Source: Gracilaria gracilis
Lineage: Eukaryota; Rhodophyta; Florideophyceae; Gracilariales; Gracilariaceae
NCBI GenBank assembly: GCA_030374805.1
Contig: JARGSG010000043.1
Coordinates: 186,001-250,000, forward strand
DNA: 64,000 bases
Direction of reading: 5' to 3'
The position numbers and the translations under genes are program-made. The notes beneath the pieces are model-generated. The model ran no database searches. It worked only from the letters and a program-made list of their open reading frames with translations, and had not been told where the DNA came from. Below are positions 9,614 to 21,940 of this stretch, piece by piece. Every line of letters starts with the position of its first letter. Position 1 is the stretch's first letter.

Positions 9614-12548
9614 TTGCATCGTCGTACCAATTTGGTCCCTGTCGCAGCCTTCGTGCCATCTCACGCCGTGCGTCGCGTCGGTTCGGCATCACCGAACGCA
9701 CTCTGTTCACCACCTTGGTCATCACCGATTGCGGCTCTATCCACCTCTTTGGTTATCACCGACAGCGGCCTATTCATCCCCATTTGTGGTTTAGGCGCGA
9801 CGCGCGTCCATTGCATACCTCCAAGGTTCTGCCTTTTTGGCTGCCCGGCTTGGACCCTTTTACCGTGTCGGTATACCCAGTGGGGGTGGCTGGTTGCGCC
9901 TTCGAGCTCGTGTGGGCACTGTACCGTGAAGGATTTTGGCGCCCACTTGGTTACGGCGTGTTTCTCTGTCCCTTCGAGGTTCGAGTACCAACCCTTCGAG
10001 GCATTGCCGCTGACTCCATCGAGGTTGTTCCACCGTTATCCCTTCTGGTTACCTTCGCACCCCTTTGCGGTTTGTCTACGCGGGCTCGCGCCACCGTGGC
10101 TTTTCGTCCGACCGACAAGGTTGAATCCGTTTATGGTGACCCCCGATCCTTATTTGAACCACATGGGTAGCCCTGGTACCAGCGTGCGGGCTCGCACCCG
10201 TAGCGGTACACGGCGATTGTCGGTTCCCCATGTTGGTCAATCGGACGCGGTAACCTCAAGGGACGGCGCGCCATCGGCGACCAATGCCGATGCCTTAATG
10301 GTTGAACCAGCATGGGGCCCCGAACGGGTGGAGGTTTTGAGCATCAGCTCTAGTGACTCACCCATTGTGGATAAAAAGTCGATTCGCTTCACCCCTGCGG
10401 TCGAATGCTCGCCGTCTCAACCACTCCCTCGCGGTACTCATCACACCATGTCGGGTGCCGGTCCCTCGCGCGGCCGCGGAAGCGGCATTGCCAAGTCTGG
10501 TTCTCGGGGTGCTGCTTTGTACCATTCCCGCATCCAAACTGGTTTTCGGAGCCAGCCGGTTCCGTCTTCCTCAAATCAACCTCAAGGGATTCACGAAGGG
10601 ATCCGGGACCCGTATGGTCCGGAGCCCGAGATTCCTCGTGGTATTTCCTATTATGGTTTGGAGCCGTTCACCACGGCCGACTGGAACGTGTCCCAACATG
10701 GTACCTTCGGGGTCGATCCGAGAATGGTGTCGCAAGCGACGCTGTACCGTCGGAACTGGCCAGTGGCGCCGGGGAACACATCGCTTCCCGGCGTCTTGCG
10801 CCGTCCGACTTTGGATACCTACTTGGGTTTGTTTCGTTGGGATTGCGAGCGTCTCCGCTCCGTCCCCCAAACGCTCCACCGTCGGGATAAGGAATCTCAA
10901 CCTCGTCAGGGTCGGGTGGAGTGCTATGACAGCCGCCAGCGACACACACCAATGAGGTATTTCATCCCCCCGCTTTATCCCAGCGATCTGCCGTATGTTC
11001 GTATTGAACCGGAGCTCCATTATTACCGACGTCTGGTTGTGAAGATCTGTCAGTACGACTCCCTTCCGCAGCAGTACCTTCCGGCTTCACCACATTTGGT
11101 TTGCTTCGATAGGCCTTACAATACCATCCATTGGGCTAACCGTCGTAGGTGGGGGGTGGATGCTGCCACCGAGGCTCGCATTCGCACCCGGTCCAGCTTC
11201 AACCGCGTCATGCATGGGTTCCATAATGTTGAGTTTTTCTCACAACCTAATAAGGGAAGAACCTCTTGGTATGTGGCCCGACCTGAATGGTGGAATGCCT
11301 ATGAGGTACCGATGTCGCTTAGCGTCCCAACCCCACCGGTATTGGCTTACTTCGGGAGCTACATCACCCGTAACCACGATCGGTATTACCTCATTTGGTC
11401 GATTGCCCTCGCGGAATGGGCCGTATTGGTGGCCATCTTGGCTCTGCAGGCTGCCCGTGACGGTATTGACTGGGATTGTCGTTCTCGAGAAGCCGAGATT
11501 TACCGTGACGGTGTGCAACCTCCTGGTCGCATGTTCTTCATTCCCCCGAGGGTCATTCGCGACATTCGCCTATTTGGAATCGGAACCATTGTGGCAGGTA
11601 CGGACTACTCTATTGAGCAGCTGGAATCGTTGCTTACCCAAGTGGAGAGTTTCCCGTGGGGAGCCAAGCAGGGGTGGGAGGTTTTCGATCCGGTGTCCTG
11701 GAAGGTTGTATCCCGCGCGGAGCAGCGCTATCCCGGGGCTCCGACCGATCAGGGACCTCCAGGGAGTCCCGAGCCATTCCCAACCGTGGGTGGAATCGCC
11801 AGCAGCTACCCCTGTGGTCACTTCAGCGCCTACTCCCGCTCCAGAGGGACGCAATACGCCTGCCCATACTGGTGCCACTCCTCTTCTCCCTAGTACCACA
11901 CGGGTTGATGGGCCTCCGCGGGCTATCCTCGGGGGTGTCATGGCTGCGGCTGCGGCGCCTGTCCCCTCTCAGGTGGACTCCCAGGCCATTTCAGGTTTAA
12001 TGGCTCGGGTCCGCCAAGCCTGTGTGGTGAACTTCCAGCGAGCGGGTCCTACCTCTGTGGTCGAAGCTCTTACCCTTCTGGAAAGCATCCTGCCTCGTCA
12101 TGCACAGTACATGCGATCCTTTTCCCAAATTGGTGAGTTCCGGAACCGGTTCCAGGTCGAGCTCTACCAGATGGCTACCAACCAGGTGGCAGGCCTAGCG
12201 ACGGCCATGGGCCCGACGCCTACAAACCCTTTGGAGGATCCCCTATTTGGTGCTAGCCTGAACCCCGGCCTTCTAGCCGCTACGCAGGCTCCTCTCCACA
12301 TCGGGTCGTCGGCACCTCCGTCGGTTGCGCAGGCGAGCGCGCCACCTCCGATGGGTGCCGACGTGATGCCAGGCGTCAGCGTGCCTACTAGTACCCCCGT
12401 GGGTCATGGTAGCGCGCCTAGCCAGGCTCCAGGCCAGGCTCACCTCTTCCAGCCTTGGCCGGGAGCCCATCAGAACACCACTCCGGGTCGGGGATCCTCA
12501 GCTGGAGGCTCCTCGGGGCCTCACTTTGCCACTCACCCATCAGGTTGA
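9614..12548 (+). other. Antisense open region of the gypsy element (unknown product)
   Basis: Two long overlapping plus-strand open stretches (about 9614-11893 and 11160-12548) lie between pol and the 3' LTR, on the strand opposite gag-pol. ATGs such as 10448 (MSGAGPSRGRG) precede a basic, Ser/Gly/Arg-rich segment. Then comes a Tyr/Trp/Pro-rich segment with a hydrophobic stretch (LAEWAVLVAILALQAA) and finally an Ala/Pro/Gln-rich tail. I recognise no family. Antisense genes at this position are known in some large plant gypsy elements (for example Grande). Being part of an LTR element it is described only as a fossil region; whether it encodes a product is unproven. Confidence 0.5.
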
Positions 12549-13462
12549 TTGTCGTAACCACTTCTGCATCCCTGTTGGTATTGCTCTTTCAGTAAAGTTA
12601 AAAGTTATGTGTTTCCATGTTAGGTTCCAATTTTCCATCGAGGGGCATTGCGAGGCGGAAACGCGAAAATAACTCCCCTCCCCCTTCCTTAGACCAGCGT
12701 ACCACGGTGGGTGAAGCGTAGTTCCTTGTAGGTAAATTGGTTCCATCTGGAGCCACATTTGCGTGCTCGTAGTATGGATTCACCATGATGGTACGACGCT
12801 TCGCCTCCGCGCGGGGCAGCGAGCGGTTTGGCCTCCCCGTGAGGTGAGGTGACGTGCCACGCGCTTGCGCGCGGTGGCCAGCAATGTACCTGGATTGGTC
12901 TGCATGGCCTCTCACCATGCATGGGCGCACGTGCGGTGTTTCACCCTGGAGGTTACTTGCAAGGCGAATCAAAATATTTGACCGGAAAATTACCCCTCCA
13001 TATGGTAGTGAAAACGCAGAAAACCCTTTTGGTCTGTATCTCGAGAACCAAGGGGTTTCAGAGGCTGGGAATGGCCGATTCGGGAGCGCGGCACGGTCAA
13101 AATACTTAGATTTTTTGACCATGCCGTTGCTCGCTCCCTACACACAATAGTGTAAACCGAATCGGTTACTCCGCACGGCGCGCCACGAGAAGCGCGCGTA
13201 TGCCTCGTCAATTAAAAAGATATAGTTTTTTGAATGTTTCCACCGTGCGGGTTCGCGCGCGTGCCGCGCACGTGCATGGCGCGTGTGCAACGGCGCGCGT
13301 GCAACGGTGCGTCCGTCTTTAGCGCTACCGCTCCTTGGACGTACCCTCATGGAATGCTTCCTTCTGGTTGTACCTTCCCGGTGAGCGTCCGAACCGACTT
13401 TGGTACTCCTCATTACAATGTGCTTTTCCCCCTTCCTTGGGGGACTGCATTACCTCTAAGGT

Positions 13463-16400
13463 TTACCCATCATTCGGCATGTCCTCTCCTTTGCGGTTCC
13501 AGTAGCTTACCCTGAAATGGTGTGGTATGGCTGAGGGCGGCTCGGCGGTATCACCGTCAGCCCCCCAGCCATACCAGCGTACTGTGTACTTCAGACCTTC
13601 TTGGATACGGCGGTGACCTACAAGGCGTTCCACTGGGAACTCATTAGAGACCTGGGCTGGTATCGTTTCACCACTTTGGTTTAGATGAGCATCGGTACCA
13701 CTAGGGGTAGGTGTTTCCTCTGAAGGAGCAACCGTAATCCCCGCAGGTGGTACGTAGTCTGGGTCGTCACCCTGTGCGTCATCATTAACCTTGATGGGTG
13801 TCCCGTCTTCCCGGGGCTGAGTCCTCAGGGCAACCGCTTGTGGGTCACGCGCGGATTCTCCGCGTTCCTTCCTGGACTGAACCGTCTGAGGTGCAACCGT
13901 GATTCGGTCAATAGAGATTGTATTCTCTACACCATCTTGGTTCACCGTTACCGTGTGGTCGGTCGACCGAACTACCTTGGAAGGTCCCGATGATTTCGGA
14001 AGAAGCTTAGAATTGATATCTCTATCAATAGCTTCATCATCAGCTTCATCACCCGGTCGTGGTTTAGCTCCTTTCGGAGGGTGGTCAATAAAGACATATT
14101 GATCCGGCGTAGCCGTTACCACTTGGGTTACGGTACGATCGTAGTTCTCCTTGTACCTCTTCTGGGATGCTGTGAGCTTGCTCTCAGCATACTTGAGAGC
14201 ACGTCTCAACCTCAAAAGGGTATTCCGTTTGACCTGTGACGGTGTGAGCGCTCCGGCGGCTTCTTGTCCTAATGGGTCCCCTTCAACAACAATACCTGGT
14301 GGGTGTCTTGACAGTATTAGATCGAACGGCGTAGTTTGCGTCGCTCGATGAACCTGAAGGTTATATGCATATGTCAAGGGCTGCACGAGCTCGTCCCAAC
14401 CAGTTTGGTGTTCTTCCGTATAATGTCGCAGCCTAGATACCAGTGTTCGGTTAAAGCGCTCCACTTGCCCATTCGTTTGCGGATGGTAGGCAGTAGTAAA
14501 GTAGTGCTTAATACCCAAGAGGTTACAAACAGCTTCAAAGAACTTCGAAGCTAAGTTCGAACCATTGTCGGTAAGTAGATAAAGCGGTGCACCATACGGG
14601 TAGATCCAATTGTTCAAGAACGCCACCGCGAGGGTCGTCGATTTCGTGTCCTTCAAGGGTATCGCTCGCGTGAGCTTCGAGAACCTGTCGGTGATTACGA
14701 TGATGTACTGATATCCCCTTGTGGTTTTTGGTAATGGACCCAGAAGGTCTATTGCGACGAACTCGAGAGGACCCGCTGCAGGGAATAACTTCAAGTATTT
14801 CCTGTGCTTCCGGAGACCTCCACGGGTACGTACGCAAGATTCACATTGACCTACAAAGGTATATATATCATTAGCCATATGAGGCCAGTAGTACCCTTGC
14901 CTCAAGGTGTAGTACATTCTCGTACCTCCAGGGTGTCCTGATAGCCTTGGGTAGTGGGCTAGGTACAGCACCCGAGGGCGCAGCACCTTGGGCACTACCT
15001 TCTGTAGGGAACCATCAATAGGAGCTCGCCTCACCAGGAAACCATTTCGGTCGACGTCAAAGTTCGAGTCTTTCATACCTACTTGGTCCATGAGAGAGCG
15101 GCAATAAACATCGTTTGCTTGCTCTCTCAGGAATTCCTCGCGGGTAATTGGCATGACGTCTGTTTCCTCGAGGGCGAGTATTTCCCGAGCGATGGCATCA
15201 CTAAACCACGTATCCTCTTCGGGTAGAGTCCAGTAACCTTCTAAGGTATCACCATCAGGGTTGGTAGAGATGGTAAAGCATGGGATATCATCCCCTACCG
15301 GCTCGGTGTCCAAACCATCTGTGGTAATGCGAGACATCGCGTCTGCGACATTGTGCTTGATACCTGGACGGTACTGTACGTCATACTCGAACTCTGAAAG
15401 TCGTAACCGCCATCGGGCAAGTCTGCCTGATGCGTCGGCCAGGACCCAGTATCCACCGTAGGGCATCAGGGTCGGTTCGAAGCGTGAGCCTTTCACCATA
15501 TAGGTAGGGACGGAGCATCAACATGCTCCAGACTACTGCCAGACATTCCTTTTCGGTTGTTGTGTAGTTCTTTTCTGCAGCGTGGCAAAGCACGGCTCCC
15601 AGTACCCTATAGGTAGTTTGTCGCCGTTTTCTTGCTCCTGCATAAGACAACAACCAATTTGGGCGTCCGAGGCGTCAGTATCCAACGTGTATCGTAAACC
15701 AGCTTTGGGTAATGCCAAGATGGGAGGTGTCAAGAGCGCATGTTTCAGCGCCTCGAACGCATCCATTTCCTCATTGGTAAGACATTCAAACCTTGTAGGT
15801 TGACCTTTCAGCAGCTTCCTGTTGAGGGGAGCTGCTATCTTGGCAAATCCCTTGATAAACCGGCGGTACACATTGCACAAACCTATAAAGGATCGGATTT
15901 CCGTCTGGGACGTGGGTGGCTTCGCCTCCTGCACGGCCCGGATATTCCGCAGCGTCACTTCTAACCTTCCAGGGCTGATGATATGACCAAGGGTATTCTA
16001 CCTCTTTGGTGAAGAATTCGCACTTGCGGAGCTTCAAGGTTACTCCAGATTCCCTCAAAAGGTTCAAAACTTCCCTAACATGGTGGAAATGTTCCTCTAC
16101 CGTTCTGGAATATATGATTACATCGTCGATGTATACCAGAGCGGTTCTCCACTTCACCTTCGAAAGGATTATATCTAACGCCCTCTGAAAAGTAGCCGGG
16201 GCATTTCGCAACCCAAAGGGCATACGCGTAAAGCGGAATAACCCAGCGTGGCAAGTAAACGTAGTTTTTGTCCTTGTCTTCTTCCCTGATAGGTACCTGC
16301 CAATAACCACAATTGGCATCGAGCGTAGTAAAGATCTTGGCGTTGCCCAACGAATCTATACACTCGTCCATTCTAGGTATTGGGGTACGAATCCCTAATG

Positions 16401-17730
16401 GTCATACTATTCAGTCTTCTGTAGTCCACACAGAACCGCATACGGGTATCATTCTTCTTTGTGACGAGAACCACAGGGCTGGCCCAGTCTGCATTTGCTG
16501 GTTCTATGACACCTTCACGGAGCATTCTCTCGACCTCATTGAGCTCAACCTCCCGGGCTTTTGGACCTGCACGGTAAGGCTGCTGGTAAATGGGTTTCCA
16601 GCCAGGCACCATATCAATACGGTGCTCTGTAGCCTCAATTTGGCCCAACCGGCCCGACCACATGGGTTCTAAATTCTTCTAAGAGACTGAGGATCCGGTC
16701 TCGGAGAGCCTGGTTCTCCGCACCGATCTGGACTTCCTCTCTCCAATTCCGCACTGGGTCCAGTTCCATAGTCTTTTCCTGATCCCTAACCTTAAAGGTA
16801 TTGGCGATCTTCTGTTCCATTTTGGTGTTTGTCGATAACGGGGGCGCATATGCAGGGTATGGCGCATCTGTTCCTCCCCCTTCCTTGGAGGTGGCGACCT
16901 CGCCCAACACATTAGATGAGACCGTGAAAACCCCTTGTGGTGCCGGCAGTGCGATTCCAATAGTGGTATTCTTGGGTAACTTAACAATGTGATTGCTAAA
17001 GTTACTCAAGTACACCTTGAAGGATTGGTTAGGGATATTGTCGATAATCCCGTTTGCCATCAAGGCGAGATGTCTTTCTGCCAACCTAGGATGTGTTCTG
17101 TAGCATTACCAATCCTGGAACTGCGCATGAGACATTCACTACCATTTGGGTTCATAGCCGGAATTGAAACCAATTTGGTGAGCCGTATCTTGTTTGAAAC
17201 CGTTTCGGTGGGTATATTGAACCTCGGCTTCTTACGCCAACCATTTTTGGTCTGCGTATTACCCAGTATGGCAATACGACCACCTTGACGGAGAGCGACC
17301 GTTCGGGACCCTGGCAAAATTGCCTTGACATGTTTGTCAATAAAGTTGGTCCCGAGGATACAGTCTGTCGCCAGACGATCCACCACAAAGAAAATTGAGC
17401 TTCACCTTCAAGGTTTCCAAGTTGTACCACAGTGGTTAACATTCCTCTAAGGTGCAGTGGGCGCTCATTAGCGTCCACCAGCGGGTTGATAGTCGGGACA
17501 GGCCGAATGTTCCGCAAGACCGCATCGGGTATGACGCGAGCGTTTAGCACATTCGGACCGGCGCCGGTATCGAGTACACACGCAACGGGGACCTGTAGAT
17601 AATTGAGAAAGCTTACTGAAGCATTAACTTTATAGTTATTGTACTTCATTAGACACACCACATTGGGTACATCTGATTCTTCTTTTTCCACCATTAAGGT
17701 TTCCCGTTCCGGTATCGACGGGCCTTCCAA
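13463..17730 (-). other. gypsy pol region: protease, RT, RNase H, integrase, chromodomain
   Basis: Fossil coding region. Aspartic protease signature VLDTGAGPNVL lies near 17.6 kb. Reverse transcriptase blocks (WASPVVLVTKKND, RMPFGLRNAPATFQ, YIDDVIIYS) lie at 15.8-16.6 kb. RNase H with LDTDASD lies at 15.4-15.9 kb. Integrase has the zinc-binding HPGGTRMYYTLRQ...CESC region and the AIDLLGPLP, LTDNGSNLAS, AYHPQTNGQVERFNRTL core motifs. It ends in a chromodomain-like segment (VERLVGHRRIQEGLKYTVRW). Several breaks separate the blocks. Confidence 0.88.
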
Positions 17731-17750
17731 TTCACGGTTAGGGGTGGCCC

Positions 17751-19820
17751 CTACGCTAACCGTTCGGTGTTTTCCTGCTCCTCCTGAGCGGGACCGTCCT
17801 TCTCCAAGATTGGTGTTTCCTCGACGAGATGAACCTGAGATGGTGATGGTTGAGCTTGTACCCTCTTTCCAGATCCATATAGGTTACGGTGGTTTTGCTG
17901 CCTGGCACTGTTCAGATGTTCGCGCACCCCTGGGGGTATTTTGTCACATCTGTTCGCCAGATGGTCTGGCGACAAGCAGAGCCAGCAAACCAATCCACCT
18001 GTCTGGGGATCACGCATTGCCATAGAGGTAGGTCGGGTAACCGGATTGGTTGGTGCTGTAGCATATGAAGATGCTTGAGAACCACCCGTTGAGGTTTGGT
18101 TGAGTGCTCGCCGCACTTGGGTGGCGACCTTACCGAAGCTGGTGGTACTGTCGACGACCAATTACCAATGGAGGTGGCTCGTGACTGAGCCTGCGGCGCA
18201 GTCACGAGATGAACTGCCATTCCTGTTGGTACGCGAATGAGCGAATCTCCCTCTGAGGTAGTGCTTTCTTCTAGCTCCAATACTGACCGTTTCGGTTTAT
18301 CCTTTGAGGTATGGGACGCCGACGGCTTCTTTCCGTGACGGAGAGTGTCGCCCAGTCTCTGGGCATAACGGGCAAGCCCATTATAGTCCACCTTACGGTT
18401 GTTCGCCAGGTAATTGCGTACCTGCGAACGGATCGCTTTGTCAACATTGTCGGCAAAGAGCGACTTCAACCTACTAGTGGTAAAGGACATTACCGCATCG
18501 GGTGGCCAGATTCCAAAGGGCCCAACGAGAATTCCATTTCGGTTTGGCTAGAGCGTTGGCGATATGCCTGCACCTCAGCGTAACCTTCCTGGATAACCTC
18601 ATCGGTAGCGTAAGTTCCAACATGAAATTAACCACTTCTGGGTACGTCTCTAACATCTCTGTCCCCTCTTCATCAACCGCCAGGGTATTTCCACGGAGCC
18701 TGCCTTGCAGCAAGTGGTAAGCTTGACCTTTAAGGTAAAACTGGAATAACCACATGGCAGCGCCTTCGGAAAAACCATTTTGGTCGCATGCAATCTTGAA
18801 CTTCTGTAGAAACTCAATTACCGCAATGGGATCATCACCTGTGAAGGTAGTATCACCCATCTGGAAGCTGAGCTTCTTATGGTGCTTGGTGATCTTCTGC
18901 GCAACCTCTTGGGTGTAAGCAGAGGATCGGTTTCTCAACCGATATGACCTATAATCAACCGCTTTGGTGAACATATCGTTCAGGCGGCTGACGCACCTCT
19001 AGGGTTGTATCGGTGTCCGAATCCGAGTCGGACGACTCGTACCGTTTCTTCTTACCTTTCCGGTTTCTCTTTGACGACTTCTTCGCCAACCTGTTCGGTC
19101 TCTTCTGGCGTCTACCTTTACGGTCATCATCCGACGATGAACCAGTATCGGTATCGGAGCTCGAGGAATCGGGGTCAGAGTCGTAGCCGCGATTCTTTCC
19201 CTTTTTCCTCCTCCTTTCTTTACCCTTGCGGTTTCTTCTTCGTCGCCCCTCATCTGGGTCAGACGAATCGTCCTCAGGTCCACCAGTCTTGGTGTCCTTT
19301 CGAACGTTACCTCCAATGGGTGGCAAGTACACGTCTCGAGGGCTCATCTCTATATGGGCCCTCTTGACCTTGCCTTAAACCTTGTAGGTACGCACTATCG
19401 GCCGGAATTGGCTTGATTGGTGCGGAAGAACCGGCAGGGATCCCTTGTGGTATGCGAGTAACCACATTCACCCCAGGGGTTTTGGCTTCCGCCATTCCTT
19501 CAGAAACCCAAAGGTCTTGAACCACTCGGTAGATATGCTCCCGGGCACCCGTTAAGAGGTATGTTTCAACCAATTTAGGTATGCGTTGAGAGAGCTCGTG
19601 CACGGCTCGATCAACCACCAAGCGGGTAACGGCGTCCATGTCCCATTGAGGTCATAGCTTCATTAACCGTAGCGGTAAAAAGAGCTTTCGCTCGATCTTC
19701 CAATTGGGGCCAAAGGTCCTCAACCGTTGTCGGCAAATCCTTGTTAGGTTCAGGAGCCAACGGTGGCTGAGTGCCCGTATCCTTTGAGGTTCCGGCTCGA
19801 GGTTGCCGAAGCAACACCAA
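17751..19820 (-). other. gypsy gag region
   Basis: Fossil coding region upstream of protease. It includes a highly charged Lys/Arg/Asp/Ser tract near 19.0-19.3 kb, a capsid-like helical region near 18.5-18.95 kb (FLQKFKIACDQNG, MWLFQFYLKGQAYHLL) and a zinc knuckle CWLCLSPDHLANRC near 18.0 kb. Assignment of the capsid part rests on position and helical composition. Confidence 0.7.
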
Positions 19821-20068
19821 CGGGATTATCCAGAATGGGTTTAGCGGCCGAAGCCGCAGCAGAACCCTTGTGGCTAGGTGGCGCGCTAGAGCCAGCGAGT
19901 AATCCTTTTAGGTCTTTCCATAGTGACCAATAGTGGTATCCAATTGCTTCGCGAGTATTCCTACGAAACCAAATAGGTGTGTGAACTTCCAGAATCCTTT
20001 CGAATGTCTTCTGTTCACAAGTAATGGTACGACAAAAACCAAGAAACTTCTAGGTCGGGAGACCTTCA

Positions 20069-20576
20069 TGTCGTACAAATACCGATAAGGTGTGGGGTCC
20101 GCCTGGTAGAGGGAGCGCGCGAGGGCTCAACCTAAAGGGGAAAAACACACAACCAATATGGTAGTAGGGCACCTGAAACCCGCAGGGGCAAACGGCGGGG
20201 CAACTAGTCTAGACCGTGTAGGTGTACGGTAGTAGACGTCGACGTGCGGTAAAACCTGGATAGTAATAGAGTAGTAAGTGACCAAGATGGTATAGTTACT
20301 GCCCTAATGGTGCCTGACTTTACAATACCCGAGGGGGAAGGCGAGGTGCACCACAATATATACAAGGTGCACCGACGCCGATCTCCCATGCGGGCATGAC
20401 GTCATCGGCTGTGCCCATGACCTACTGTCATGGGCCAGCAATGCTAAACTATCCTAGACTATAAATTAGAAATTAGAAATTATAAGATACAGAATACCAA
20501 TTGGGTACAGTGCAACCAGCAAGGCGCACCAGTAGGCCCACGTGGCACCAACCCATTGAGGTCTCATTGTACTACA
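20069..20576 (-). repeat. 5' LTR of the gypsy element
   Basis: 508 bp, differing from the 9047-9554 copy at 4 positions. The internal bases next to it on the minus strand read TGAAGGTCTCCCGACC; a primer-binding site should lie here, but I cannot match it to a tRNA. Confidence 0.88.
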
Positions 20577-20581
20577 CTTCA

Positions 20582-21008
20582 GGTTGTAACGCATGGTAAA
20601 AGAGTTGATCCACTGTATGGAATGGCGTTCATCTTTAAAACGAATTTCCGACTGACGCTCCACCGGTAGCGAGCGCACAAAGTGCTGTACGAGGTCCATT
20701 AGTCCTTGTTTGGTTAGTGGCGTGTTGTTAGAGACGAAATACTGAATAGTCTCAACTAGGAGATTCTCCTCTTCTGGCTTCAATGCGTTCGGGCGGCCAC
20801 GGGTTTTGACGGAAATAATCAAGTCGGTGTGCTCCAAAGGGTGCTCTCCGCTATGATGGGTAAGCCAGTTCAAGTACCAAGAACGAAGACGGCGGGTCGA
20901 GATGGATTATTTCTCCTCAAGCTCCTCGTACGTGGTACCGTTCTTGTACCTGTCAAATAACGCGCACTGAATAGTGTTATAGAACGTGGTTTCGGTGGCA
21001 ACGTTCAT
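20582..21008 (-). pseudogene. Transposase, N-terminal DNA-binding part (pogo/Tigger-like)
   Basis: The frame opens at ATG 21008 with about 33 residues (FDRYKNGTTYEELEEK, a first helix-turn-helix), then meets a TAA stop at 20909-20907. It continues with GRPNALKPEEENLLVETIQYF and RHSIQWINSFTMRYNL, typical of the CENP-B/Tc5-type second DNA-binding domain. It ends at the gypsy insertion point. The catalytic half is at 7920-9041. Confidence 0.75.
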
Positions 21009-21940
21009 TGTTGGTGGTGAAGATTAAAAACGAATATGTTGCACAGTAAAGACTTAGCTGAGCTGGGATGTGGCGGAATGGAGACGGTGGTTGGTGTAAC
21101 TTCGTCGCTTTTATACTCGGAACGAAGAAAAACTAGGTTCATGTTTACACAAAGGTTTGCGAAAAGTACAGAAGATGTGTGTCATTACAGAGGCGTGAGT
21201 CCGACCGCTTCAACACTTTTGGCCCACAGGATTGACTCGTAGTCGGCCATTGTGTCCACAGTTGTGATGAAGACGCCTCGCTTGGCGTGGGAAAGTTAGG
21301 TATCTGTTATTGAAGAAACTGTGTGTAAAGACAGCAAGAGAAGAATGTTTGGTGCCGGAATTTGCGTTTTCATTACTAGACCTCTCTGTTCGAGGTAGGC
21401 TTAGTTTAAAGCTAAGCTGGGGATCTTAGAGCTCTACGTTTTGGTTCAAGATTGGATGAGAGCTTTGAATCTTGTGCAGGCTTGGTTGTGAATGGTTGAT
21501 GCGCAAGATTGTGCGTTCTGCTTAGCAATGCGTAATGTAACGTAATCAGAATGATGTCAAGAAGACGTGAAGATGCTAGGTTACTCACCGTCGTGATGAT
21601 CTGGCAAAGCATACAGTTTGGTTTTGGGTCGGTTTTCCGGTTTTGTGTCGCATAGAGCGGATGTTTTGGTGTTACGGTTTTCGCGCCAAATTAATAACAC
21701 TACGGCTACGTAGGGTTTTGCTTCTAACTTCTATGTTTGTGGGATGATAAATCCCATTCTAGTTTTTTTGTGTAGAGAACACAAAGATTAAGCTTGTCTA
21801 TAATTCTTGTAGAAATCTATTGAGCGGTTTCCGCGTGAGAAGACTTGTGTGACAAGCTTTCGTATTCTTAGCCGTCTCGTTGATGCAAATCGCTGCTCAG
21901 AGTATCGTCCTTGAGTAGACCATTAATATTTTTTGGGCGT

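Larger units (their letters stand above)
9130..20291. repeat. Dispersed array of dyad-symmetric 11-mers ACC-N5-GGT
   Basis: By eye I count about 79 exact ACCNNNNNGGT sites inside the gypsy element; 11,530 random bases would hold about 3. Examples begin at 9130, 9191, 9259, 9604, 9626, 9709, 9743, 9817, 9862, 10111, 10158, 13023, 13156, 13931, 14118, 15041, 15077, 17141, 17169, 17199, 17404, 17426, 18726, 18774, 18904, 18958, 19054, 19089, 19114 and 19222. Relaxed CC-N5-GG and ACC-N6-GGT forms are also frequent. Sites occur in LTRs, gag, pol, the antisense region and noncoding DNA, so the signal is on DNA rather than in one reading frame. The same scan found none in the 5.5-kb ECM29 gene or in the left Tigger flank. 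Confidence 0.8.
9047..20576 (-). mobile_element. Ty3/gypsy LTR retrotransposon (chromovirus) with an antisense coding region
   Basis: An 11.53-kb element bounded by 508-bp direct LTRs and the 5-bp target duplication CTTCA (9042-9046 and 20577-20581). The LTRs begin TG and end CA and differ at only 4 positions by my comparison (about 99.2% identity), so the insertion is young. Order on the minus strand: gag with a zinc knuckle, protease, reverse transcriptase, RNase H, integrase and a chromodomain, which places it with chromoviruses. A purine-rich tract adjoins the 3' LTR (9555-9570 on the complement), confirming orientation. The gag-pol frame is broken several times (roughly six to ten), despite the young LTRs. 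Between pol and the 3' LTR lie about 3 kb of long open frames on the opposite strand. Confidence 0.9.

Noticed and set aside
9047-20576. Codon bias as the cause of the ACC-N5-GGT excess
   Set aside because: The motif is equally present in LTRs and noncoding parts and in genes of opposite strand and different phase.
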